Of a stretch of 64,000 nt of DNA, positions 23,720 to 35,060 are shown one piece after another. The translations under genes and the position numbers were made by a program. The DNA comes from Gnetum montanum (taxonomy: Eukaryota > Streptophyta > Gnetopsida > Gnetales > Gnetaceae), in the NCBI GenBank assembly GCA_015680685.1, contig MNCI01010476.1, positions 257,367-321,366 on the forward strand, given 5' to 3'. Below the pieces are notes generated by a model. That model was not told the origin of the DNA, ran no database searches, and saw only the letters and a list, made by a program, of their open reading frames with translations. Every line of letters starts with the position of its first letter. Position 1 is the stretch's first letter.

Positions 23720-25382
23720 TGAAACACCACTATATTCAAGTGAAAGCACCTCAATGACAAATTTGTTTAAGTATCAACATGACGAAAATTTTTCTAAGTA
23801 TTTGGCTCGTGCTTCCATTGCTAGGACCACGCTCCAAAGCGTAGTCAGCGTAGAATGTAGCATAGAGCTAGATTTTGCAAAATTTTCTAAGTGACAATAG
23901 CAGTTGCAAAAATTTTTCTAGGTGTTGTTCTACATTCCCTTTCTTCCTACTACACTCTAGAGCATAGTCAATGTAACATATACTTAAGTGGCTAGTTTGC
24001 CTAAGTGTCAAGCTAGTAGTTATCAAGCTAGCTTAGCAAGGAAGAAATAGTTTGGCAGATTTTGCTAACTCCTGAGGCTACCCCTCCTGCTCCACTCTAG
24101 AGCATAGCCAACACAACCCAAATGAGGATTGCAAGTTGTCCCAATTTTTTCTAAGTATCAATGCTACACTCTAGAGTGTAGTCATTCTAATCGACACTAG
24201 ACTCTAATTTTTGTAGAATTTGCCTAACTGTTGAGCTATGCTCTAGAGTGTAACTAGCATAGCAATGTAAGAAAACCTTCAAAAGCTTCTAGAATGTAGC
24301 ATAGGTCTTCATCTTAGCTCTAGCACTCTTCTGGTAAGCAAGATTAGCAATTTTCATTTCTTTTGCATTTCCCATTTGTCCCAAAATTGTACCTACACTC
24401 AATCCCACTTCAAAGAGGGGAGAGCATTGTCCCAGAAAGTAGGGATTAAATTGCACTATTTTGCATTGTTTGTAGGTACATTGTAGCCTTTTCAACTCTG
24501 GCACATGTAGTTTGGTAGTGTAGTCACAGTTTGGTAGTCTTGGAGTCCATTGCAGCACACCAAAGTGTAGCACCAATTGCTCCAATGGGAGTGTAGCTGG
24601 GGTCAACGTAGCCTCAACTACTCCTTTTTCCATGTGGCACTCAATCTAAATTTCACATCAACCCTAACCCTATAAATAACCCTACATTTCACATTTTAGA
24701 GGTTGGAAAATAAAAAGCACAGTTGGATAAATTTGAGCATCGTTTGACATTTGAGACATTTGGAATGCCTTGCACCCCTAGAACACTTCACACCTTAGCA
24801 ACACCTTTGTACACCACTCAACACTTTAGCACACTGTAGCTTGTAGGACACTACGATAGCCAACCTAGTAGGCATAGACTTCATGATGGATGTTAGTTTT
24901 CATAGCTTGGATGCCCCAGAGACTATGACTACACTGGCTACTATGCTCATCTGTATACTATGTACCACCTTTCCTCTCCTTTGGAATTGCTATGCTTTCC
25001 TCGTTTAGGGTGGTGCCATTCTCTCTCTCTTAAACTCCATTGAATTTTTAAGAATTTTCTTGGCATTTTGGCATTGCATCCACATTTTTTCCCTATTTCA
25101 CATGTATTTGCATGTTTGCATTATTGTTTTTGCACTGGGAAACCCTACTATGCTCAAGATTAGTTGGCCCTGGTACTATCGAAGACACTATGTAAACCCC
25201 TAGCACTTATTTGTTGAAATACCCCATAAGTCCCAATTTCATTAGGAAGACCATCCTAGGTACTCTACCTCCACTTTTCCCTCCAGCAATGGCCATTTGG
25301 ACAGGGGTGGGGTTAGGACTGTATCGTGGCTGAGGATTTGTTAGTGTGACCATTCCAGCCACTGATGTTTTTGATTGCTACA
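23720..25382 (+). repeat. 3' LTR of the Tat element (1663 bp)
   Basis: Pairs with 5589-7253; the two are collinear from TGAAAC to the end with mainly transition differences. Ends TTGCTACA, followed by TCCAT. Confidence 0.9.
24671..24678 (+). promoter_or_regulatory. LTR TATA box (Tat 3' LTR)
   Basis: CCCTATAAATAACCCT, the counterpart of 6543-6550 at the same distance into the LTR. Confidence 0.65.
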
Positions 25383-25387
25383 TCCAT
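25383..25387. repeat. Target-site duplication TCCAT (right, Tat element)
   Basis: Identical to 5584-5588. Confidence 0.88.
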
Positions 25388-25960
25388 CCATTTCATTTGT
25401 TTCATGGGACATTAATATTGTGGGAGCACCATGGTTATTTTACATTATAGCTTAAAAATAATCAATGATATTGATATTCAATGAACTAGGAAAGGACTAA
25501 TTGGGAATGGAACAGAGTGTGATCTTAAGGGAATTTAATCTAGTTTTTCTCCTCGACATCCTTCTTAAGTTTTATGTTACTCCATTGGTATATTGTCACT
25601 TCTATTATTAACCATAAAAGGAAGCATGTCTTTACATGGTATGATTCTCATGAAATAAAAAATAAAAAAAAATAACAAACATGGAAATTCAAAACATACC
25701 CCCTAGACTTAAAAATGGACTACAAGCATTAGTTATGAGGCTAGAACAACATGTTACCCATGCTTGAAGGTATTCCTCTAACTAAGGCCCTCTCTACTTC
25801 CTTCTTATCTTAGAGTGGTGATTGTCCTTTTGGGTTGTCATAAATTAATCAATGCAGAATAAGCATATGTCACTAGGAGGTCACTAGAAATGGAATGAGC
25901 TTGGTTTAGACATGGAATGAATTGGTATTAGATCATCTTAATTATAATTTTCATCACTAC
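25388..25960 (+). mobile_element. Athila copy D, second segment (post-integrase spacer)
   Basis: Continues copy D after the Tat insertion. 25430-25950 aligns with copy B 35430-35950: same order of blocks, including GGACTACAAGCATTAGTTAT/GGGCTACAAGTACTAGTTAT and CCTCTAACTAAGG. The similarity ends near 25950, where copia-related sequence begins. No gene in this stretch. Confidence 0.75.
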
Positions 25961-26400
25961 TATTCATATCATTAACATATAGAAAAAGAATACTAGTACC
26001 ATAAGAAGTCTTATAAATGAATAAGGCTAAGTCATATGGATTAGAGTAAAAGCCAAACTCATTGATACTCATATTAAATTTAGCAAATCAAGTTTAAGAA
26101 ACTTTCTTGAGGCCATCAAGTATATGACAAAGATAATAGATCTTCTAAGAAGAATGAATATAATTAGGAGGGAACTACATATACACCTTCTTCTAAACAT
26201 CAACCTTGAGGAATACATTTTTAATACCCATCTAAAAAAGTAACAATTAATAAATAGTAGTAATTTCTAGCAAGCTACAAATAGAAGTGATACAAGTAAT
26301 AGAAGCAAAGATCTTATAATAGCAAATTCCTTATCAACAAGGCCTTATGGTACTTCTATAGAGAGTATGCATTGTTGGTAGTTCGAAGGCTATTTTCCTT
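25960..26400 (-). pseudogene. pol: Ty1/copia reverse transcriptase fragment
   Basis: Minus-strand translation gives the copia RT order: an ASITCITSI block before the NVFLKVDV..KVYM block, then LCHILDGLKKVS, FAKFNMSINEFGF and NPYDLALFIYKTSYGTSILF, ending in LYVNDM. The last is the catalytic YVDD box with one Asp changed to Asn. This marks Ty1/copia rather than Ty3/gypsy. Short and broken; the C-terminal half is missing at the junction with copy D. Confidence 0.75.
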
Positions 26401-26850
26401 CTAAAAAGGATTAGAAGAAATGTGGAGTTCCTTACAGATTTCATGCTATCTTAATCATCATTAAAGAACTACATTTCCTTGATTTCTTTGTTTACTATAT
26501 CACAAGGAAATGTAGGCTTGGAAAGAAGCTTTGGCTCTGATGCTTAGACCACTACCCTTCTCTTCAAAGTGGGGCATAGGGCTAGATGCATTAGAGTAGG
26601 AATGACTATTATCTCTTTTAAGGGAATGATGTCTTATATTTATTCTAATACTCTGAAGTATTTTATCTATGTTGCATTGGTTTCATTTCTTATATGATTA
26701 TATAGGCATCCTCATGACACTCCTAACCTTGAACTAACATGTGGCATGTGAGTTGTATACTTATGTTGTGCTAACAGGTCTTTGAGGATGTTGAAGCATA
26801 GTCCACCTTGATGTTTGAGGGAAGTGTTCGCATGTCCTAGTTCTTGGATG
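26400..26850 (-). repeat. Copia-associated repeat, first copy
   Basis: Aligns with 45690-46150 over about 450 bp (shared blocks include AAGGGAATGATGTCTT, TATATGATTATATAGGCATC and CTAACATGTGGCATGTGA). It lies directly upstream, in minus-strand order, of the copia RT fragment, so it is probably the preceding part of the same element. Confidence 0.7.
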
Positions 26851-26958
26851 GCAGTTTGAGCATGAAAGTTCTTGAATGTTTCAATATCTTAGTTTACATA
26901 ATAAAATATTATACATCAAGGATTTGATTTGATTCATGAAGTAGTAGCATAAAATGTA

Positions 26959-27469
26959 TATGACATCTTATTATCAGATGTCTTGGAAAATGTCAAATAT
27001 ACATAACATTTGACATTAACCATAAAGAATGTAATAGGAAAAATGTTGAATAAAAATGAAAAGAATGCTTTATTAATGTATTTGAGTCATGATTTAAGGG
27101 TTCCTTAGGATTATTTTCGTTTGACATCTATCCCTTAGAGGCAATCCAACACTACCATCATGATTAGGCCTATAACTAGTCAAAAGGGATAGTTATTCAC
27201 CTTCTTTTTGTGCTGTACCTAACACTCATTACTTGCCATTATTAGCTTCACAACTCCATGCTAATAGGACCTTTAATGATTGGATATAAATATCTTAGGT
27301 CAAACCTTCAAAAATCACCTTGAGAGACATGATCATTATTATAATGTGTCCTTTTAGGTTTTAATTACAACTTATTCTTTTGGGCCTTATTATAATAATT
27401 ACAACATTTTTTATGAAGTAATATCATCTTTGTTATGGAATGGTTTTATTCAAAAGTAGGAATGTAACA
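26959..27469 (-). repeat. LTR of 'TGTGAC' family, first copy (511 bp)
   Basis: Aligns with 43888-44406 end to end. Plus-strand ends are TATGACATC (TG decayed to TA) and AATGTAACA. Orientation is taken from the second copy, which has a primer site on its minus-strand 3' side; the first copy shares CATGAATCAA in the leader beyond its end but not a readable primer site. 26851-26958 has no gene. Confidence 0.75.
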
Positions 27470-27792
27470 ATATACCCCCATTAGCTTTCATTCATCCTTG
27501 AATGAGTCCACATTAATGATCTTTCTACAAATCTAGTAGTCTTTTCATGCTTCTATGCTCCAATGCTTTATTTTTACCTTTTAAATTAAGGTTAAGTATC
27601 CTAATGTTCTCCTACTTATTCTACAAATAAAATATAAGTGAGAAACTACTTTAGAAATAAATATTATTTTATCAATACTTACTTCATCTCTAGGTGATGA
27701 TGAGAGGTAAATTAAAGATCTACCAATCACCAATTATTGGTCCTAACTAAGATCATACAAAGTGTAACTCATATATGGTTATCCAAGTGAAG
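27470..27792. other. AT-rich host sequence for Athila copy B, no gene seen
   Basis: No reading frame or repeat recognised. It is interrupted by copy B and resumes at 40975. Confidence 0.5.
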
Positions 27793-27797
27793 GTAGG
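27793..27797. repeat. Target-site duplication GTAGG (left, Athila copy B)
   Basis: GTAGG directly before the 5' LTR, repeated at 40970-40974. Confidence 0.85.
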
Positions 27798-28688
27798 CAA
27801 TGACTCCTCATTAGACAGCCTATGTTGATGGACATGCATCGACATAGCCCTATTGACATATCCTCATTGATGCATGGTTACATGTGTCGATGTAGATGCA
27901 TTGATGCTAATGCAGGCAAAGCTTATATAAATGCATGCACAAACCACATTTATAGAACCTTAGTCCATAGAATTGCAAAGCCCTTGTAGTTTAGTTTCTC
28001 AAAAGCTAGAATATTTTCTCTCTGAGTACCTGCAATATGAACTAAAGAGATTATACAGAGATTTATTTGAATGCCATGTACTTGAATGCATTGGTGTGAA
28101 CAATAATAAAGTCAAGATTTTTGATATTCATTATAGTACTTGGAATAGTTTAATCTTTATTATTTGCACTTTACTTTTAATGCAATTCACACTTATGGCC
28201 TTAGTTAATTTATGCACTTAATCCTAAAAATGTAAGTATGATGAATTCAAACATAATGTATTGCACTTGGTAATCCCAGTAGTGGCCATTTAATATGCCC
28301 AGTAATCGCTACATGGTAATCCAATATTATTGATACGAGATAGGGTTGTGTATAGTAAGTTGGAACAACTACTTATGTTAGAATAGCTAATCCCTAGAAT
28401 AACTAAGTAGTTAAATAGTTAATTATTAAATATCTATTTACTCATCCTTAGGAGAAAATATATACAAAAACACTTATAAAAAATACACATTATGTGCCTT
28501 AACTCACATTTAACCATACAAATTGATAGCACAAGTGTGAGTTAGGAAGACAACAATCATACAACCCTTTGCCTCATAGTTTAATACTATATGAAACTTA
28601 GGAATTTAAGTCCATGGAATTTGATTAGATCACTAGTATAGGATTGTGATTCTTATTGTTGGGCATAGGAAATACATGCTACTCATCA
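27798..28688 (+). repeat. 5' LTR of Athila copy B (891 bp)
   Basis: Starts CAATGACTCCTCAT (from TGATGAGTCCTCAT) and ends ACTCATCA. Collinear with 40108-40969. Contains repeated ATCGATGCA/CATTGATGCA-like words upstream of the TATA box. Confidence 0.88.
27923..27931 (+). promoter_or_regulatory. LTR TATA box (copy B 5' LTR)
   Basis: GCTTATATAAATGCATG, about 125 bp into the LTR; the counterpart in the 3' LTR is at 40200. Confidence 0.65.
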
Positions 28689-28689
28689 T

Positions 28690-28708
28690 TGGTATCGTTA
28701 TTAGGGAT
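28690..28708 (+). other. Primer-binding site, tRNA-Asp-like (copy B)
   Basis: TGGTATCGTTATTAGGGAT starts 2 nt from the LTR end. It differs from TGGCGCCGTTGCCGGGGAT only by C-to-T and G-to-A changes. Confidence 0.8.
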
Positions 28709-28805
28709 TCCTAGTTTGACTAAGTGTGTTGATTAGGAGTAAACTATGACTCGTATAAAGATGTTATTAAAAAATATTAAGGCATACTAATTATTTAATA
28801 TTAAT

Positions 28806-31479
28806 ATGGATTCTTCTCACAAGGACAAATCTCCATCACATACAAGAGAATCCAATGAATGAAAAGGAACACCAAAGAAGCCCCAATAGCTCAAAGTTGT
28901 TCATGCTCATATGGATCCTTATAATCCAAATTTCACTTTCATCCTCCATCAAGATGAATAGATGTGCTAAAGGAACATGGAAGAAAACATTGTGTTGGCC
29001 CCTAATCGATCTACTCCTATGATGCTAATGGCCAATGTCATTAGGCTTGGCATTGCTACACTCAACTCTAAATGTGAAGTCCAAATCCACACTTACAAGG
29101 ACTATCGACCTACCAAAGCATAATATAAGAAAGATCATCACATGGAGGCATAATATGAGGCCTCTAATGGTAGAAGGATCCCAATAAAATTATTCTTAAA
29201 TTAGCACAAAGAGGACAAGGATTTCTTTTCTAACCAATCCCAATACATAGTTTCTCTTCCTTTCTATAATGAGGAGACCTTTAACCAAAGGTTACAGTCA
29301 AATTTGGAAAATATTAGTGATGGAAAAGCATGATCTTAAGATCAAGGGACCTTAAAAGAGAAAAATACAAGCCATTCATACAAGGATATAGATAATGATT
29401 AAAAGAAAGATAAAGAAAAACACAAGGATTGGAGTAGAAACTGAAGGAGAGGGACTAGTATGCACTATTTCCCTAGTCATCCTTCTTCACCCTTATCACC
29501 CTCTTTATCTTCATCATCAAACTATGAGAAGAGATGCTGAGGATGAGAAAAAAAGAGGAGGAGTAGAGATTGGAATGGGGATGAATGGTAGGATGGAAAT
29601 AAATGCAAACCCCACTAGGATGATTAAGACTAGGGGCAAAGACAACTGCAAGGGGGAGAAAAACATCATGATGAGTGAAGGCATAGCTAAAATCCTTATA
29701 AACATCATGGGTAGGAAAGAGGCCTTCATAATGGTCATGACTATGATAAGCCCTTGTTGGCTACCAAAAACATGCTTAACATTTTAGAGGTAGTGAGAAT
29801 TCCAACAAGACATCAAAATGATAGTAGAATTAAAAGGTTGCATATGAACAATATTCCTAGATTTGAAGAGTGCATATAATTTAGATTCTCAAAATCATCT
29901 CCATGCCTTTAATGATGCATGATTCTTGAAAAACATAGAGAATGAATGCTAGAAGTTGAAATTATTCCCAAAGATACTCATGAAAGAAGTAGAAAGTTGG
30001 TACTAGTCCTTGGAACTAGAATCCATTTACTGATGGAGCACTATGTTGGAGCTCTTCAACAAAAAGTACCAAACATACTCCAAAGGATCTAACTTGTAGA
30101 GGCAGATTTAAGGCTGAAAGTAGGGAAATCATGAATCCTTGGATGTAGCCCTAGGCAAGTACTACTCTTTATTGTACCGATGTCTAGGTCATGGATACTC
30201 ACAAAGGGAACAACTTTTCCATATTGAAGATGGGCTCAGAAATAAGACAAGGAAAAGCCTTAGGGTTTATGCCCAAGGAAGACTTTCTAAGATGTGGCCT
30301 CATCAAATTCAAAGGTTGATAGAAAAGGTGGCCATAGAAGAAGGGAAGCTAAAAAATGGGAAAAGTGCATAAGAGTATAACAAGGATCCCTCCATTCAAG
30401 CTAGACAGATGCATTTTTATGACTCAGAGGAGGAAGCACCACTTGATGAAGTGGTGCAAAGAAAGACCTTATTGATACAAAAATTTCTCACTAAGATATC
30501 AGCCAAGGTAGACAAAATGTGGGACTCCTTAGATGAGAAGTTCCAAAAGCTCTAAAAATTGCAAAGGAAAAAATAGATCAAGGGAGTATTGATCAAGAAA
30601 AAAATTAAAAAATAAGGATACAGAAAAGGATTATTATTAAAAAATGGGTAAAGTTGCATAGGTTGAAGAGGTTTACAATATGAACATCCTAAGGGATGTT
30701 GCCAAGTTTCTATCACATTTGGAGGAGTCTAGGGTGTATGAATTATATCTCAAATTTACAAAATGGCAAACACTTAGGTGGTTGCCTTACCCATAAGGCA
30801 ACTATAGGTAGAAGTTTCCCCAACCATTGTATTATCCAAGTGGAGTACCTCCTCAATCCTAGGAATAGTATCAATAGTGGCAACATCCATAGTCATGGAG
30901 GATGCCACCACTACAATAGAAATATCCTTACATGTAGCTAAACCCTTATGAATACTATTTCTAACAGCCTGTATCCTCTTGTGATTCATTGAATCACACT
31001 TTCTTCTCTCACCACTACTATCCTCCAAAATATTACAAATCAGGTTCTCAAAGAGGAAAGTCTCCTTTTCCTTTTCATCCTTCATATCACTTAGTAGCTC
31101 CTGCACCACCCACAACCACACCCTTGCCACTTGCTCCATCCATATAGGATGAAATTTCACCATAGACATAGTAGAGAAATACCATGAGGGTAGTAAATTT
31201 ATAGCCAGATATTCATCCGAGTGGTTTTGAACAAAAACCTCATAAAAGATCATTCTTTAAAACCAACAAGCCCACAAAACCCTTGCAAACACTCATGGCT
31301 ATTAACCCTACCACCTTTACTCTAAAATTATCCTTGAACTACCTCAAAACTAAGGGACCTACAATGTCCATACTGTTATGTTAATCCATATGATTAGAGA
31401 TTGGATAAAGGTTGGCCATCTTTCCAAGAAATGATCTGATCCTAGAAGTCCCCTCATTTATTAGCAAATTATAGGGAAT
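28806..31479 (+). pseudogene. gag: Athila gag and linker, decayed (copy B)
   Basis: Capsid precursor. The ATG at 28806 (MDSSHKDKSPSHT) aligns with starts in copies A and C. The N-terminal block PNFTFILHQDE is shared, followed by a charged segment (29395-29787) and the capsid core around 29820-30370 (MNNIPRFEE, then a block ending YAQGRLSKMWPHQIQRLIEK). A conserved EHPKGCCP-like block is at about 30680. From 30774 to 31479 is the linker to the protease, rich in Ser, Pro and Tyr in the sense frame. At least a dozen stops and several frameshifts. Open frames on the opposite strand here are shadows. Confidence 0.75.
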
Positions 31480-31872
31480 GATCCATGCAAAGCTATTTTG
31501 GACTTAGGTTCTAGGGTGAACTTAATCTCATGAGAAATATACAAAACCTAGAACTTGCCTCGTCTTTAGAAAAGCAATATCAATTTAGAGATGGTAGATC
31601 AGTCCACCACTGTTTCTTTGGGATTAGTCAAGGACATTATGACCATCATTTATGGGTGATTCTATCCTATAGATTTCCTTGTAATTCATCTAAAGAATTG
31701 TAAGGAAGACTCGTTTATCATTATGAGAAGGGCATGGCTGAGTACTATTGATGCCAAAATGGGGATCCAAGACATTTCCTTGGAAATCTCCAAGGAAAAT
31801 GAATTTGAAAAGATAGAGAAGAAGAGGGTTCCATGCATTGCATACAGTGACACAAGGTGCCATTGCATGCAA
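31480..31872 (+). pseudogene. pol: Athila protease, decayed (copy B)
   Basis: Retropepsin-like protease. The active site reads LDLGS (Ser to Leu) in the block GNDPCKAILDLGSRVNLIS. The second conserved block IIMRRAWLSTIDAKMGIQDI and the C-terminus KKRVPCIAYSDTRCHC are kept. The frame carries internal stops in its first half. Inactive. Confidence 0.8.
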
Positions 31873-32159
31873 AGAATATGGATAGTGAAGGATATATCAA
31901 TCCAAGCATGTAATCAGTGTGTTGAAACAATAGTTATTGAGAAGTTCCTATATGCAATAGTCACAAAGCAAGAAGGTACCTAGTGATTGACAACATATCA
32001 TTAAGTTGAATCTACCATATGCATGCAACCATTGAAAAGCATCATGAGTGCCTACATTGCAAACATGAATGAAATGAAGTAACTCCATCATCAAATTTCC
32101 CACACAAAAGGTGAAATGGTTTATAGAGAGTTGGAAATCCCTAATCACTTTAAGTAAGA

Positions 32160-33640
32160 GCCCCTTGAATTGAAGGTCTTACTAGCAACTATGAAATATG
32201 TTTTTCTCAATAATGACAAGCTAGTGATTATTAATGCCAAACTTTCTTTGGAAAAGAAGCAAAAGATGTTAAAGGTAGTGAATAAATGGCCAACAGCTTT
32301 TGTTTGATCATATCATGAAATTACTTTTATAGATCCATGGATATCCTAGTATCACATCTATAAAGACTCTTCTGTCAAGCCAAAGAGACAAATGTAGCAA
32401 AGGTTGAACCCAAAATTAAAGCAAGTTATTAAGAAGGAGGTAGAACAACTTCTCAAGGCCAAGTTCATCTATATGATTGTGGATAGGGAATGGGTTAGTC
32501 CACTCATGATGGTACCCCAAGAAAGGGGAAAAGTGGAGAGCCTATGTAGAAATTTGACTATTGAACATAGCAACTTTCAAGGATCATTTTCCATTGCCAT
32601 TTATTAATCAAGTGTTAGATACCATAGTAGGACATTCTTATTACAGGTTCTAGATGATTATAGTGGTTATACAAAAATTCAAATCGCATCATAGGATTAG
32701 GCAAAAACCATATTCATAGGTCTTTAGGGGACTTTTGCATATAGAAAGATGTCCTTTGGCCTGTGTAATGTTCCTATTACCTTCCAACATTTGGTTCTCA
32801 GCATCTTTCAATAGTAGATTGGTAGTGGGGTAGAAGTCTTCATGGACAACTTCTCTATCTATGCTACGGCATTCAAGCAAGTCTTGGATTGTCTTAAGCA
32901 AGTGCTTCAATGATGTGTAGAGACAAACTTGAAACTCAAATAGTAGAAAATCCGTCTAATGATCCAAGAAGGCATAGTATTGGAGCATAGAATTTTAGAA
33001 AAATAGATTGAGATGGACTTGGAAAAGGTATGAGTCATCTAAGGAATAATCAGATAACCTAAGATGATAAAAGATGTAAGGTCATTCCTTGGACACATTA
33101 GTTATTACTAACTCTTAATTGAGAACTTCTCAAAAATTACTAAGCTATTGGTTGAGCTCACAAATAAGGATTTGCCATTCAACTAGACTAAGGAGTGCAA
33201 GTTAGCATTCCAATAGTTAAAGTAAAAGCTTAGAGAAACTCTAATTCTACATGCTCTAGATTGGTCCAAACCCTTTCACATCATGAAAAATATATCCAAT
33301 TATGCTTTGGGGGTCATGCATACAAAATTAGATAATCAAAAATGTCCTTACTATATCCATTGTATAAGACAAAGCATTTTGGGGAGATAATTGAACTACA
33401 TCACCACGAAGAAGAAGCTCATGGTGATGGTGTACACCTTAGAAAAATTTAGGCACTATGTACTTTGATATCAAGTTTTTGTATACATAGATCATAGTTC
33501 CATTAGGTTCTTAATGAACAAACCAATGGTGAGTCCTTGTGTCATATGGTGGTTAGTAATTCTATAGGAGTTCAACTTTACAATGATGGATAGAAAGGGA
33601 ACCAAGAACATGGTCATTGATCAATTGTCTTAGTTACAAT
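32160..33640 (+). pseudogene. pol: Athila reverse transcriptase and RNase H, decayed (copy B)
   Basis: Polymerase blocks in order: LKQVIKKEVEQLLKAKFIY, WVSPLMMVPQ, LDDYSGYTKIQIA, GTFAYRKMSFGLCNVPITFQ, and the catalytic VFMDDFSIY (about 32840-32870). VKDVRSFLGHISYY-like text follows. RNase H follows with WSKPFHIM, KCPYYIHCIRQ, LEKFRHYVL and the IDHSSIRFLMNK block (about 33490). FMDD instead of YVDD is typical of Athila. A TAG at 33564 sits where copy C has CAA; conversely copy C has TGA at 63342 where this copy has TGG. That shows independent decay. Confidence 0.85.
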
Positions 33641-35060
33641 GGGATAACATAGAGGATGAAGAACCTTTATCTGATCAATTTCTCGATGAACTTCTCTTTA
33701 CAAAAGCTTTTGAAGTGAAAAATTTCAAAGATTTTAACTAGTATAAGGAATTTCTTTCCTACCTACTCACTCAGGAGACACCTCAAGAATGGGACAAAAG
33801 GAAGAAACAACCATTTTTTCACCAAGACAAGCATTACATGAAAATCATGGGTAACCTTTATAATGTTTACATCGATGGCTTGGTATGATGGTGTGTACCC
33901 AATGCTAATAAACTACAAATCCTTTAGGATGTTCATGAGGATCCCTCCAAGGATCATTACTTAGGAAGGAGGACAACCATCAAAATCCTTATGGCAAGAT
34001 AATATTGGCCAATAATCTTTCAGGACTCCCATCATTTTTTCCATTTGTGTAAGCACTATCAACAAGATGAAGAGATGATTATATGGATGGAAGGAGTCCA
34101 ACAATGGATCTAATAACTAGAGGCCCATCAACCATGTCCATGAAAATGCATACATCATTGTAGTTGTTTCCTACTGTGCCAAGTGGATTGAAGCTACATT
34201 TGTCATTGATTGTTCATCTTCTATGGCAGCACGATTTATGTAACAAGATGTGGTAAATAGGATTAGCATGCCAAGCGCACTTATTTCTGATAATGGAACT
34301 TATTTCATAGGTGCTACCTTTTAGAAACTAATGCAATGCTTAGGGGTAGAGGATAAATTGATAACTCCATACCATCCCTAAGCTAACATTCAAGCCAAAT
34401 TCACTAATAGAGAAATAACCAAAATACTAACATGCACCATTAGTAAATATAGGAAATATTAAAACACAAAGCTCAAACATTCTCTATGGGCCTATCAATC
34501 TACCTAGAAACTTCCTATTGGGTATTCTTCCTATGCGTTAGTGTACAAAAAATTACTAATCCTTCCAATCTAAGAAGAACTCTTTATACTTTCCATGACT
34601 TGTGAACTTGACATTAATTTGAGCCTAGCACAAAATAAATGTTTGATTGCATTGAATGTGCTAGATGAAAACTGAAAGGTAGTCTTATCCATGAATGAGA
34701 TGCACAAGGCACATCCTAAACAATACCATGACTTATGCATATGGAAAGTTAAATTTTAACCAAGAGATAAGATTATTTATTATAACCCCATGCATGTACC
34801 ATGATAGAAAAAATTTCAAACACTATGGCAAGGATCTTATATCATTCATACAAGTTTTTCATTTGGAGTCATGACAATATACCACCCTTCAAGCCTAGAC
34901 AAATGACTATTAGTCAACACTCAATAAGTGAAACCTTTCCTTGAACCAAGGATAACTAGTAATGTGAACATCTCAATGAATGGACAAGAATGTTCTATTT
35001 TTTGGATCTTCTCCTTTCAACATAGTTGTGTGGGAGATGGACACTCATGTTAACATTTTT
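33641..35060 (+). pseudogene. pol: Athila integrase, decayed (copy B)
   Basis: After an acidic linker (EDEEPLSDQFLDELLFTKAF) and FLSYLLTQETPQEWDKRKKQ, the zinc-binding domain has DVHEDPSKDHYLGRRTTIKI and HHFFHLCKHYQQDEEM. The catalytic core (about 34120-34400) is badly frame-shifted, with TPYHP readable near 34370. The C-terminal block WQGSYIIHTSFSFG then IYHPSSLDK and VKPFLEPRITSN ends near 34970. Relic only. Confidence 0.78.

Larger units (their letters stand above)
5589..25382 (+). mobile_element. Complete Tat/Ogre-like Ty3/gypsy retrotransposon, 19.8 kb
   Basis: Bounded by LTRs 5589-7253 and 23720-25382 and by TCCAT on both sides. Internal order on the plus strand: primer site, gag, protease, a 6.6 kb spacer with an antisense coding relic, RT, RNase H, a second RNase H of the archaeal-like type, integrase, a 2 kb spacer with an inverted repeat, and a polypurine run. 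Dual RNase H plus very large size are hallmarks of the Tat/Ogre lineage. All frames are broken, so it is not autonomous. It interrupts Athila copy D. Confidence 0.9.

Noticed and set aside
30774-31253. 159-codon minus-strand frame
   Set aside because: Overlaps the gag-protease linker of Athila copy B on the opposite strand; no motif of its own.
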